A stretch of 64,000 nt of DNA. Source: Bemisia tabaci (taxonomy: Eukaryota > Arthropoda > Insecta > Hemiptera > Aleyrodidae). Positions 20,901 to 34,338 of this stretch are shown piece after piece. Made by a program: the position numbers and the translations under genes. The stretch covers positions 36,655,372 to 36,719,371 of the forward strand of contig NC_092797.1 in NCBI RefSeq assembly GCF_918797505.1, read 5' to 3'. Numbering within the stretch: position 1 is the first letter of the stretch; each line of letters opens with the position of its first letter. The notes beneath the pieces are model-generated. The model saw nothing but the letters and a program-made list of their open reading frames with translations. It was not told the origin of the DNA and searched no databases.

Positions 20901-23900
20901 TGAGGGAATCGCGATTTAACCATTGATTCTTAAGTAAAAGTTCGCGAGAAACACGATGGTGCCACTGGTTTTCTCTGAAATCATCTCCCACGCTCATAAA
21001 AAGCTTTCAAAGTGAGGCCAAAATGGAGGGGATATCCCACCCTACCCTGAGAATCCATCTCTACATCAAAACAAACTCTCCATCCAAAGATAGGGAGCAA
21101 ATACATTAACAGGGTTGCCGTGTTTTCAGTTGTGGAGTCCCCAAATAAAGTAATAGCCCTGTCAATGTATTTGCTCCCTATCTTTGCATGGAGAGTTTGT
21201 TCTGATGTAGTGGTGGACTCGCAGAATAGCGTGGGATATCCCCTCCATTTTGGCCTCACTTTGAGAGCTTTTTTTGAGCTTGGGAGATGATTTCAGAGAA
21301 AACCAGTGGCACCATTGTGTTTCTCGCGAACTTTTACATAAGAATCAATGGTCAAATCGCAAATTCCTCACACATGCAACATCACCATTGCCGCCTCCCC
21401 CTCCCACCCGGCTCCGTTTTTGAGCCGAGCATGAAGGTACTTTGAGGTCCTGTCATCTTCCTGCAGATCAACATCGTGCTGAGGGATATCCTGGTGAGGA
21501 TCGACGACATCAAATACTCCCACCTGAAGAACGTGATCAGTCCGCGAGAGTTCGGCCACTCCCCGCCGGACAGCGCTGGAGTCCGAGTCCTGGACGAAAA
21601 GTACACGGATGACATGAAGCGGATGATGGCACGCTACTTCTTCTACGACATCAGTGACGCCCACCGCATTCTGCGCAACTCCCGAGGAGGTATACTAGAT
21701 CGTCAATTGAAACACGTCTCGAAAAAAGGAAATTTCATAACTTTTCTTGTGAAAATGAAGAAGGTGTTTTATTCTTTTTCAACTGCACATTTCAAAATAA
21801 ACCCGACGTTTTCCATCTGAAGTTTGAAATATTAATGAGGTTTCTGAGAATAATTTTGGGCGCATACTGCCTCTGGTTGTATTCATCAACCGCGTGATAA
21901 GCATAGTCAAAGTAGTATTGGCCGCTAGATTCCCTGAGTATCGAAGGTGGGTGCAGACACTTTCGACCAGGGGGAGGGGGGAGGCAGCAGGAGAGGGGTT
22001 TCTGATGGGTATAATACACCAACTTCAAGTCAAAAGGGGGTTCTGACATCAGACTGCAAATTGTGTATGTTTCTTGTAGTGTGAGAGAGGTCAATCAACG
22101 TAATAGTCATACTGATGCTCCTTTGAGCTCTGGTTGAAAAGCGAACTCGAGAAAACATGGATCTTTTTCGGCTTTTAGACCCATGATTACAGCAATATAT
22201 CTGACCGAGACGATTCAATGACCAACTAAAAAAAAGTACTTTCGTTTACCGTACCATATACCGTCAAAAAAAATTCCAGAATCACAGAAATCCAAGCTGG
22301 ACCTGATTCCAGCCAGCCGTTTTCCGACTCCGACACCCTTGTTTTACAATATCTTACAGGTTTAATTCGAAAATTTCATCCCTGGTAAAAATTGGCAGTA
22401 GAATCTATGTTCCAAAATACCATAGACCTAAAGCCGGCTGTAAGAGTTTCAATAGCTTCTGTAGCTGGCTGTACAATTTCTTATAGCCCTTTATAGCCGA
22501 TGGCGATTAAGCAACAGCCAGACGATAAAGTTTATGCTAAACGTTACAAAATACGGATACCAGGACTTAGTTAGTTTTTGGACTACCGCTCTCTTTTTGT
22601 GCCGTAGTATCTTGAATTATTTTGCGAGGAAAGCTCCGTACTTTTGAAGGATGCCTGGCATTCTTAACAAGTTGGAGCGCATTCAATTTCTCATGATACT
22701 GTGCAATACCTCTGGTGTGAAATAGTTGCTTCAGACGCCGTGGCACGCTGCGGCGCGGCGGGCGGGCAGAGAGTGCGAAACGCGCATTGGCGCCTACAAA
22801 CCTAACAGGGATACTTCACGCATTGCGCAATGCGTGAAGTATCCCTGTTAGGTTTGCAGGCGCCAGTGCGTCGCCGCGCTTCGTGTTAGGCTCCAATATT
22901 TAATCTCGCGGAGTCAGCGTTTTTCAACTCATGATTTTGAAATGTTTGCACACTCTGTATGAATTATTCTCATTTTAATTGATGAAAAAAAATATGTTTT
23001 AAAGGAAAATATAATGTGTGATTGTAAATATTAAGGTAGTTCCGTATCGAACTTAGTGATTTCCAAAGCACACGAATTTCTACACAATTTCTTATAGCCT
23101 TTTATAGCCAATGACGATAAAGTGTAAAGCCCGGCGATAGGAACTATGGCCCGACTGTATACTTTTTTATAGCTTTGTATAGCCTGGCTATATGATTTGC
23201 TCCGCTTTCTACAGCCAGCTACATGATTTTCAATAGCTTTCTTTAGTTGGCTATAAGAACTCCTATGGTATTTTGAAACGCAGCTCCTATCGCCAATTTT
23301 TACCAGGGATTACATACATTCATATTTGAAAACGCAGGGAACCACATCTACGGCGCGACGGACTTCGCTCTGGAGGTGTTGAACCTGCGTGAGGCCCATA
23401 TGCACCTGAGCGAGGCGCTGTACCTGCTGAACAAACTGTTCAGCGCCCAGCTGTTTCTGACGCTGTGCCTCTGTTTCTGCTGCACCTTGCTCGACATCAA
23501 CTACGAGATCTTCGGTTACTTCGACGGCCGAATCGGCAAGCTCAAGTTTGCTGTCGTCATCTGGGTCCTCGGATTCTCTCTTCGCTTCATCACCGTCGTC
23601 GCTGTCGCCAATCGCACTTGTCTCAAAGTAAGGGGTGCTTTTCAAAAAATTCGTAAATTTCAAAAACGAAATCTTAAGAAAATACTTTTGTTTCAGGAGA
23701 CTCTTCGTAGACATTTTTTCAGGTAAAATTTAAGTCAAGGAAGTTTTAAAAAAAAACTCTTGAAATACTTAAACTCTGCTGTCATTGGCGGATCCAGCAA
23801 ATTGGCAACAATGTTCTTCACCATTTAAACGAATGGAAATGTATCGATTCTTGGAGGGGCCAGGTGCTCCGACAAGAATCGATTATTTAACATAAGTTTA

Positions 23901-25531
23901 AATGGAGGGAATCTGGCGTTGCCAAATTGCTAAATCCACCTCTGTCTGCTGTTGTTTTTTAACACTAAAATGTCTTAAAAAAAAAATTTAAAAAAAATCA
24001 TAAAAAGGTACGTAGTAATTTTTCAGGGGCTGCCCCTAAAATTACGTGACGCGATTTTTCTGATTTTTTGACACCCGCTCTCCCCTTGTAACGGTGATTC
24101 AAACACCCTTAAAATAATTACGTAATATTTGCCTCAATAACTCCTCATCCCCCCCTTTTTTCAAAATAAAAAAAAAAACTCGAGCTTTACGTTTGTATGG
24201 CCCCAATAAGTCCATGATTTGGCGAAGCAGCTGCTTATAAATTAAATGCAATTATGATTTGGAAAATGAATATGTTAAGCACTAAATTAAGAAGTGTGTG
24301 CTTCAGGAAAGAATAGTTGAAAAGGAATGTTGTGAAAAATGTAAGTGAAAAAATGAGCACTGACGACAATTAATGGTGATCCAAAAATATACACAAAAAC
24401 GTATAAAACCCGTCGCGTGTCTACCGCGGTTATCTGTGACCATAACGCCATGTCAGTTCGCCCTCTTTTGTAGTGTACGCAACATGGGCTCACATGTGGT
24501 CGGATATTAGTATCATAGTAGAATGGCACCTTAGTCGGAGTGTACACAAAATATAGCTTTTTACCGGTCAATATCGAAGACGTGTCTTTAACGTCATGTC
24601 AGTTCGCCTTCAATTTTTAGAGTAGGCAACATGGGCTCCTACGTGGTCGAATAGTGGTATCGTGAAGTGGTACGCGTGCTTAAAACATCACGGTCGCGAG
24701 AAAGTGACTTAAAGCTTCAGTAGCTCGTTCTGTAATGATTCTAATGGAGATGTTGCATGTGTGAGGGATTTGCGGTTTGACTGTTGATTCTTATGTAAAA
24801 GTTCGCGAGAAACACGATGGTGCCACTGGTTTTCTCTGAAATCAACTCCCAAGCTCAAAAAAAGCTCTCGAGTTGGGGCCAAAATGGAGGGGATATTCCA
24901 CGCTTTCCTGAGAGTCCGCACCTCTACATCAAGACAAACTCTCCATGCAAAGATAGGGAGCAAATACTCGCGATAAATTGCGATTTAATTGGAGAATGTA
25001 TCGCGATTTTATCGACGTCGCGATTTATTGCAATATTATCGGGAGAAAAATCGCGATAAATTGCAACAAAATCGCGATATTATCGAACGCGATTTTATAG
25101 AGATAAAATTGCAATAAATTGCAATTTTTCATTAACGCATGAATGACGCATATGAAAGATGTTTCTATTCCGCCGCCGCCGTTTTTACCGAGATCCGTTG
25201 GTAACTTAACCATCTCATTTTTTTTTATCAATTATTAGTATAATGTTACAAAGACAGACTGGTAAGCTTACCTGAAAACCGGTATTTTTACTGATTTTTT
25301 CAGGTAAGAATACCACTTTTATTGGTAATCAATCCCCGGTAACTTTACCATTTTATCTCGGTAATTCTACCACAGTCGATAAAAACTATTGGCGTTTTTC
25401 CCAAGGTCCATCGGTAACTTTGCCATCTCACTATTATTGGTAATTTTACAGAGACAGAATGATGAGATTACCAATAGAACCTTATTTTACCAACCGTATT
25501 TCAAGGTATGAAATAAAATACAGAGGAGGGA

Positions 25532-25585
<54 letters not shown>

Positions 25586-28137
25586 AATGAAAAATCGGTG
25601 TCAGTCAACGCAAAGACATAAGTTGTGAGGTTGCGAAGCGCCGATCCATGTATAAGAGGCTTCAATTCGCACACGCAAGTCATATAGCGGTCATAGCATA
25701 GTGACAATGTGCTGGCCTTCCACCGTAGCGATTGGGGTTCGAATCCCCGCGGAGGCTCCGGGGATTTTACGCTCGTCTTCGTCAAAGGACCTGACGGCTG
25801 AACCTAACGGCAATCGGCTGACAACTTTAACCCCTTTTTTTTGGCGATTTTATCAATCGCTAGGATCATCAACATCTGAGCGATCATCCTCGATCTTATC
25901 GCGATAAAATCGCAATTTTTTCGGGCCGATAAAATCGCAATAAAATCGCGAAAAGATCGAGGATAATCGCTCAAATGTTGATGATCCTAGCGATTTTATC
26001 GCCGATAAAATCGAGGATAATCGCGACTTTATACTGACAGGGCTGCCACTTTATTTGGGAACTCTAAGACTGAAAACACGGCATCTCTGCTAATGTATTT
26101 TCTCCCTATCTTTGGCATGGAGAGTTCGTCTTGATGTGAAGGTGGACTCTCAGGATAGCGTGGGATATCCCCTCCATTTTGGCCTCAACTTGAGAGCTAT
26201 TTTGAGCTTGGGAGTTGATTTCAGAGAAAACCAGTGGCACCATCGTGTTTCTCGCGAACTTTTGCATAAGAATAAACAGTCAAATTGCAAATTCCTCACA
26301 CAATCAACACCTCCATTCTGGACAGTAGGAACTGTAAGCTGACGTTTGTATGACCTCCATGAATTATATCGATTTGAAATTTTACTGCGGCAATATTTCT
26401 GTCGCATGAAGGAGTATCGTAGTGCGGGCACCGGTACCGGAAGTACAGTTTCATGAACCGGTTAGTACACCTGATGTGGAAGATTCCGCAGCAAAGCATG
26501 AGACCTATCCTTTTTCGCAAATTGATTAGAGGAGCACATGTAAGGATCGCGAAAATATTTTTCAACGCAGAATTCTCAAATCTGAAATATTTTTCACCTC
26601 TAAGTTCAAGCATGCCTGTTTTTCAAATATATTTTTTCCTCCTCCAGGCGAAGTATGCGGGAACACTTGTTACTTCAATGGCAAATAGATTCCTCGATGA
26701 TGATACAAAAGAGGAGGTGAGTAAGGGATTAAACTATTATCAACTTCATGTTTCCTCATACGAAAAGCTACAAAAAGAAATACTTACTTACAGTTACAAG
26801 GTGGAAAAATGGTGCTGGGTCCACACCATTTCGCGGGGAAAACAAAGCCAAGAAGTTCCAAAAATGATCTTCACTTCTACGCTTCTTAGTGGTTTTTTTT
26901 TTTCACTTACAGTTACACCAAAAATAATTGAAAAACTTTTTTTTTATATTAATCGTCTTTGATTCATGCATTCTTCTCATTATTCCTCATTAAGTTTGAG
27001 TTTTTAACGCGTTTTTAACATTCTTACGGCGCTATGATACAACTATTTTAACTCTCCGGAATGCGTGGGGTATCACGACACATTTGAAGGTGTTTTCAAA
27101 ACAGCCAAGTTCCGAGACCCGGATTATTGTTTTGCATAGTTCGTATTATTTTGTTACATTCCGTACCACTTGTTTATTTTTAATCCTCGTATAAAAACCA
27201 CCCATTTGCTAAGTACAAATTCTAGCTGGAGCGCGATTCAGCTTTGCATTCACGACTACAAAAATGTAAAAAGAAATCGACAAGGCCAGCGTGCATGAAG
27301 GCTATTTCAATTATAATCTTCTGCCACATTCTTACGGCGCAATGATACAACTATTTGAACTCTCCGGAATGCGTGAGGTATCTCGTCGCATTTGAAGGCG
27401 TTTTCAAAACAGCCAAGTTCCGAGACCCAGATTATCGTTTTGCATAGTTCGTATTATTTTGTTACATTCCGTACCACTTGTTTATATTTATTCCTCGTAT
27501 AAAAACCACCCATTTGCTACATACAATTCTAGCTGAAGCGCACTTACGCTATGCATTCATGACTGCAAAAATGTGAACGGAAATCGAAAAGATCAGCGTG
27601 CATGAAGGCTATTTCAATTATAATCTTCTGTCACATTCTTACGGCGCAATGATACAACTATTTGAACTCTCTGGAATGCGTGAGGTATCACGTCGCATTT
27701 GAAGGCGTTTTCAAAACAGCCAAGTTCCGAGACTCGGATTATCGTTTTGCATAGTTCATATTATTTTGTTATATTCCGTACCACGCGATTTTATCGGCCC
27801 GAAAAAATTGCGATTTTATCGCGATAAGATCGAGGATGATCGCTCAGATGTTGATGATCCTAGCGATTGATAAAATCGCCAAAAAAAAGGGGTTAAAGTT
27901 GTCAGCCGATTGCCGTTAGGTTCAGCCGTCAGGTCCTTTGACGAAGACGAGCGTAAAATCCCCGGAGCCTCCGCGGGGATTCGAACCCCAATCGCTACGG
28001 TGGAAGGCCAGCACATTGTCACTATGCTATGACCGCTATATGACTTGCGTGTGCGAATTGAAGCCTCTTATACATGGATCGGCGCTTCGCAACCTCACAA
28101 CTTATGTCTTTGCGTTGACTGACACCGATTTTTCATT

Positions 28138-28190
<53 letters not shown>

Positions 28191-30521
28191 TCCCTCCTCT
28201 GTATTTTATTTCATACCTTGAAATACGGTTGGTAAAATAAGGTTCTATTGGTAATCTCATCATTCTGTCTCTGTAAAATTACCAATTTGTTTAATCTTAA
28301 TCCTCGTATAAAAACCACTCATTTGCTAGGTACAAATTCTAGCTGGAGCGCGATTCAGCTATGCATTCACGACTACAAAAATGTGAACGGAAATCTAAAA
28401 GGCCAGCGTGCATGAAGGCTATTTCAATTGTAATCTTCCGTCACATTCTTACGGCGCAATGATACAACTATTTGAACTCTCCGGGATGCGTGAGGTATCA
28501 CGCCGCATTTGAAGGCGTTTTCAAAAACAGCCAAGTTCCGATACCCGGATAATCATTTAGCATAGTTCATATTATTTTGTTTTCATTTCTAACTACTTGT
28601 TTATTCTTAATCCTCGTATAAAAACCAACTATTTGCCAAAGACAATTCTAGCTGAAGCGCACTGAAGCTATGCATTCATGGCTGCATTACGAGGATTAAG
28701 AATAAACAAGTGGTTAGAAATGAAAACAAAATAATATGGACTATGCAAAACGATAATCCGGGTATCGGAACTTGGCTGTTTTTGAAAACGCCTTCAAATG
28801 CAGCGTGATACCTCACGCATTCCGGAGTGTTCAAATAGTTGTATCATTGCGCCGTGAGAATGTGACGGAAGATTATAATTGAAATAGCCTTCATGCACGC
28901 TGGCCTTGTCGATTTCCTTTGACACTTTTGCAGTGGTGAATGCATAGCTGAAGTGCGCTCCAGCTAGAATTGTAATTACAAATGGGTGGTTTTTACATAT
29001 ACGAGGATTAAGATTAAACAAGTGGTACGGAATGTAACAAAATAATACGAACTATGCAAAACGATAATCCGGGTCTCAGAACTTGGCTGTTTTGAAAACG
29101 CCTTCAAATGCGACGAGATACCTCACGCATTCCGGAGAGTTCAAATAGTTGTATCATCGCGCCGTAAGAATGTGACGGAAGATTAAAATGGAAATAACCT
29201 CCATGAACGCTGTGCTTGTCGATTTCCTTTGACATTTTTGCAGTCGTGAATGCACGGCTGAATCGCGCTCCAGCTCGAATAATTACTATACTCTCAGGAA
29301 ATTAGAGATTTTGCAGCCTTTTCTCGTTTGTAATTTTTGTTTTCTAAATCCGATTTTTTTTTTATACCTACATTTAAAAACATTGCAAAATTTGTTGCAC
29401 CCTAGATTTGCCGCCATGGGCAGCGGCCCATGTGGCCACCCCCTTAATCCGGCCCTGAACTTGAGTATAGATTACGAACCTTGATTTTTTTCATTTGTTA
29501 CATTGTTTGTTACTTACGTGGTGTGAATTGTTTAATCTAAGTCAAGTTGTGTTTGGTCTTTTTCAGTTAATGCTTTTCTCAAAGCATGTTCTTAGTAATG
29601 AATTTGAATTCACAGCATGTGGGTTTTTTGCCCTTAATATGGGTCTCGTCACATCTGTGAGTATCACTTGATGAATACATAATTGATAGGGAAAATAATT
29701 ACTTTTCAAAAAAAAAATTTAAAAAAGTAAAATAGAGGAAAATTATATTGCTCATTATACCTTTCCTCTTGACTTGCTCTGACACTAGGCTTGTTTTCAG
29801 TGGGCCTTGAATAGCTCATAGAGCGTGCGCCAGACAAGTTAGCGATTAAGGGCAGCAAAACAATTTGAAAAATACCCTTAGAGGTAGGTTTTGGGTTTTC
29901 AGTATCTGCGCAAAACAGCAGCCTGAAGTCGTTCTTGCTCTCAGTCAATCCTCCATAGCTATTGGACGGCAGTAACGTAGTTGCTTGCAAACAGAGAGTA
30001 CACAACTGCCAACTTATCTGACTTGAATTTCGACAATTGATGCATCCTCTGGGTTAAAATGATGAGAAAAAATATTAAAATTTCTGTTCTAGCACTAAAG
30101 AGAAGAATTTGAAAATTATTCATTTAATGACGGTTTACAATGTCTGCTTTGGCTTGAGGATAGGCAGCAAATTTTGTCATCAAACTTGATAAGCGAGCTT
30201 TAAATTTGCTCTTGAATCTTGACCATTTTACAATTGATCTACTGTTTTATAATTTGAACTAAAAATAAAATGTAAAGAAAAAAAAAAGATAACGTACACG
30301 ATTGAAAAGTGTTCTCAATGGATTTAAAAATAAAAAATCTCTTTGCATTAAACAGTTGCTTATGATGAGTCTTGATTGATACATTTTACTTTTATGAGGA
30401 AACCAAACAAGCTGTAAAAACTAAACTAATAGCTCTTCTTTATGTGATATGGTTTTTTTTTTTTCAGGCTATAGCAACGGGTACAACATATTTGGTGATT
30501 CTTCTACAATTTCAGCCATGA
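17934..30521 (+). CDS. gustatory receptor (insect 7TM chemoreceptor), six exons
   Basis: Exons 17934-18518, 21467-21689, 23338-23627, 26648-26716, 29567-29656 and 30468-30521 give 436 aa, typical for an insect gustatory receptor. These are plasma-membrane ligand-gated cation channels of taste neurons with an intracellular N terminus. Hydrophobic segments lie near residues 25-50, 65-90, 125-150, 160-192, 290-315, 325-350 and 395-430, i.e. seven. The C-terminal TTYLVILLQF fits the family TYhhhhhQF motif, and the phase-0 introns before the last exons match the conserved insect receptor gene layout. The start is the first ATG after an in-frame TGA (17907). Exons 1-3 are GC-rich with C/G-ending codons, while exons 4-6 are AT-rich. 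Ligand and subfamily are unknown. Exons 4 and 5 are short and were placed by motif and splice phase, so they are less certain. Confidence 0.87.
18581..18704. repeat. 124-bp hairpin in receptor intron 1
   Basis: TCACACGATCAAACGGTGCT at 18581 pairs with the bases ending at 18704, and the CTGTGATTGG / CCAATCACA words near the centre also pair. It directly abuts the next hairpin element. Confidence 0.65.
18704..18970. mobile_element. 267-bp inverted-repeat element
   Basis: Ends ATGCCGCTATCACACGCTGA (18704) and the complement of the bases ending at 18970 form a terminal inverted repeat of about 28 bp with one or two mismatches. Inner CTGAATGTGG words are also inverted. Confidence 0.65.
19107..20029. 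mobile_element. 923-bp near-perfect palindromic transposon with a 9-bp target duplication
   Basis: The arms (about 450 bp each, 19107-19556 and 19580-20029) are almost exactly complementary: their translations in equivalent frames differ at one residue. The central loop is about 24 bases. The outer part of each arm is built of GTGGCG(T/A)TTGCGGA(C/T) words. The nine bases GTGCAAGGA occur immediately outside both ends (19098-19106 and 20030-20038), a clean target site duplication. Very long inverted repeats with a 9-bp duplication suggest a Mutator-like non-autonomous element. No transposase is encoded. It lies in intron 1 of the receptor. Confidence 0.9.
20039..20641. other. receptor intron 1, unstructured part
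   Basis: AT-rich DNA between the palindrome and the next MITE. I see no exon, repeat or RNA gene in it. Confidence 0.4.
20642..20838. mobile_element. 197-bp MITE
   Basis: Ends GCCGAGAAAAAAAGATTGGT (20642) and the complement of 20790-20838 make a terminal inverted repeat of about 48 bp with few mismatches. The CACCGAGAAAAAA-type end resembles the elements at 1919 and 9967. Confidence 0.8.
20881..21390. mobile_element. 510-bp foldback element, intact copy
   Basis: The left arm from CAATGGAGATGTTGCATGTG (20881) and the right arm ending at 21390 are complementary over about 240 bp with scattered mismatches, with a centre near 21110-21150. It ends 76 bp before receptor exon 2. A second, interrupted copy lies at 24742-26317. 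Confidence 0.85.
21821..22377. other. receptor intron 2, start
   Basis: No exon or RNA gene is recognised. It holds a G-rich run near 21971-21985; the rest is plain AT-rich intron leading to the nested element at 22378. Confidence 0.4.
22378..23310. mobile_element. 933-bp element with ATCCCTGGTAAAAATTGG ends
   Basis: An 18-bp perfect terminal inverted repeat opens at 22378 and closes at 23310; inside it, TTATAGCC(T)TTTATAGCC and CCATAG...TATTTTG words recur in both halves. The middle is occupied by copy 2 of the 480-bp palindromic repeat, so this is a nested insertion. The right end lies 27 bp before receptor exon 3. Confidence 0.75.
22602..23075. mobile_element. 480-bp repeat with an internal palindrome, copy 2 (inverted relative to copy 1)
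   Basis: Reverse-complement match to 16075-16556. Its central palindrome (22789-22864, 76 bp) is perfect or nearly so, including the GATACTTCACGCATTGC stem, but three to five stem bases differ from copy 1 on both arms together. It is inserted within the 22378-23310 element. Confidence 0.75.
23730..24740. other. receptor intron 3, first kilobase
   Basis: No exon recognised. It holds an inverted pair near 23790-23945 (words around GGATCC/TTGGCAA and AAATGGAGGGAA), a TTACGTGA / CCCCTTGTAACGG stretch at 24010-24180 reminiscent of decayed transposon ends, and two diverged direct copies of about 85 bp (24443-24530 and 24588-24665) sharing CATGTCAGTTCGCC and GCAACATGGGCTC. Confidence 0.45.
25436..25938 (+). 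repeat. 503-bp inverted duplicate, arm 1
   Basis: Base-for-base reverse complement of 27785-28286 as far as I can read, apart from a 46 versus 45 homopolymer. It includes the SINE and part of the TTACC MITE, and its borders do not coincide with the ends of either. Confidence 0.9.
25686..25852 (+). mobile_element. tRNA-derived SINE within arm 1
   Basis: TAGCATAGTGAC (A-box-like) and GGGGTTCGAATCCCC (perfect B box with closing T-arm) lie about 40 bases apart, as in a tRNA. About 95 bases further on a CCCCTTTTTTTT run could stop RNA polymerase III. The acceptor stem is not formed, so it is not a tRNA gene. The 46-base A-run lies upstream of this head, not at its 3' end, and may belong to a neighbouring insertion. 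Confidence 0.65.
27020..29290. repeat. tandem array of about 306-bp units, then inverted copies
   Basis: Units begin with CATTCTTACGGCGC at 27020, 27327, 27633 and 28443 (spacing 307, 306 and, after removing the 502-bp insert, 308). After about 28686 the array continues as at least two copies in reverse orientation to about 29290. Each unit carries CCTCGTATAAAAACCA and GCATTCACGACTAC words. It encodes no recognisable protein and lies in receptor intron 4. Confidence 0.85.
27785..28286 (-). repeat. 502-bp inverted duplicate, arm 2, inserted in a tandem unit
   Basis: It splits the third tandem unit exactly between CCGTACCAC and TTGTTTA, which are contiguous in the other units. Sequence and SINE are the reverse complement of 25436-25938; the tRNA-like B box (GGGGATTCGAACCCC on the plus strand) is at about 27974-27988. 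No target duplication is obvious. Confidence 0.9.
29291..30467. other. receptor introns 4 (end) and 5
   Basis: Apart from exon 5 (29567-29656) this is AT-rich intron with no other recognisable content. A T-rich tract ending at 30467 precedes the final exon. Confidence 0.5.
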
Positions 30522-30582
30522 ATGAGATATGCTTGAGGAGACTGGATTCAATTAAAATTCCAAACAATCCCAAAAGCCAATA

Positions 30583-30840
30583 GAATCAGTGAGAACAAAA
30601 ACACACCAACTCGAAAAAAATGAAAATAATCAAACCACAAGCAAAACTGCACAGTAGTTGAAGAAGTTGGCACAAGAAGAAGATTTTTGGTGCCGAAAGA
30701 CAAGTACTTAAAGACACTTTAAAGGTCCAACTTGGAACAGATGCGTTAACTTCAATGACCTTTATGAAAACTGACTCTCTTTGATGAAAATTGAGTATTT
30801 TTGAGTTACCGAGTTGGTGTCTTTTTGTTCTCACTGATTC
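30583..30840. mobile_element. 258-bp MITE 61 bp after the receptor stop
   Basis: Ends GAATCAGTGAGAACAAAAAC (30583) and the complement of the bases ending at 30840 are inverted repeats of about 30 bp with one mismatch. It probably lies in the receptor 3' UTR. No target duplication is clear. Confidence 0.75.
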
Positions 30841-31393
30841 AATTGGGAGGGAGTAACATAAATAGGGGGGGGGGGGGGGGCAACATATTTTTGTCTTAAA
30901 ATTCCTCGAATTTTCCCTGACCCCTTATTGTGCTTTTTCTGAATATTCGACAAGACCAAAATTTTTTAGAATGATAATTCCCTAACTTTCCCTTCACCCT
31001 TGCACTGCATGCTGTTTGCTAGCAGTGGCAAGAGTAATGTGAAACAGGCAAAAATATCAATGAAATAGTTCAACCCTCTGGACAATGAATAGCACCAGCT
31101 GGATATTTTAATGCATGCATGTTCGTATTTGAATTCCTTGTCTTATTACTAATTTCCCTGATATTTCCTGACTTATCCTGGTCATTTCGAAATCTCTGAA
31201 ATTCCTCGTTTTTGACCACGCAGGTTTTGACGCATTTTATAACCTGCAGGTAAACTTAGCTGAAAAACTGGTAAAATAAAAAACAACAAATTGAGTAACA
31301 AAATATTTTACTTGAAATTCAAAAAGGTCCTAAAACTATATAAATGAGGTGCGTGGCAAAAGAACTTAAATAAAAAGGTACTTTAGTAGTGAC

Positions 31394-34338
<2,945 letters not shown>

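Larger units (their letters stand above)
24968..26033. repeat. 1.07-kb insert of CGATAAAATCGC words, TTACC-type MITE and SINE
   Basis: The insert begins and ends with GCGATAAAATCGC-type palindromic words (24968-25110, 25890-26030). Its middle has a reverse-orientation relative of the 9967-10387 MITE (about 25174-25500), a 46-A run (25537-25582) and a tRNA-like SINE. It looks like a composite built by several insertions. Confidence 0.7.
24742..26317. mobile_element. 510-bp foldback element, second copy, interrupted
   Basis: The left arm 24742-24967 and right arm about 26034-26317 match the two arms of the copy at 20881-21390. Between GCAAATAC (24960-24967) and TGACAGGG (about 26034) a 1.07-kb block has been inserted near the centre, replacing only about three bases of the intact sequence. 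Confidence 0.85.

Noticed and set aside
25686..25757. Genuine tRNA gene
   Set aside because: A and B boxes are present but the acceptor stem does not close and the anticodon arm is poor, so a SINE head fits better.
25701..25907. Two identical small open frames at 25701-25907 and 27816-28022
   Set aside because: They translate the tRNA-derived SINE in the inverted 503-bp arms; the shared frames are explained by the duplication.
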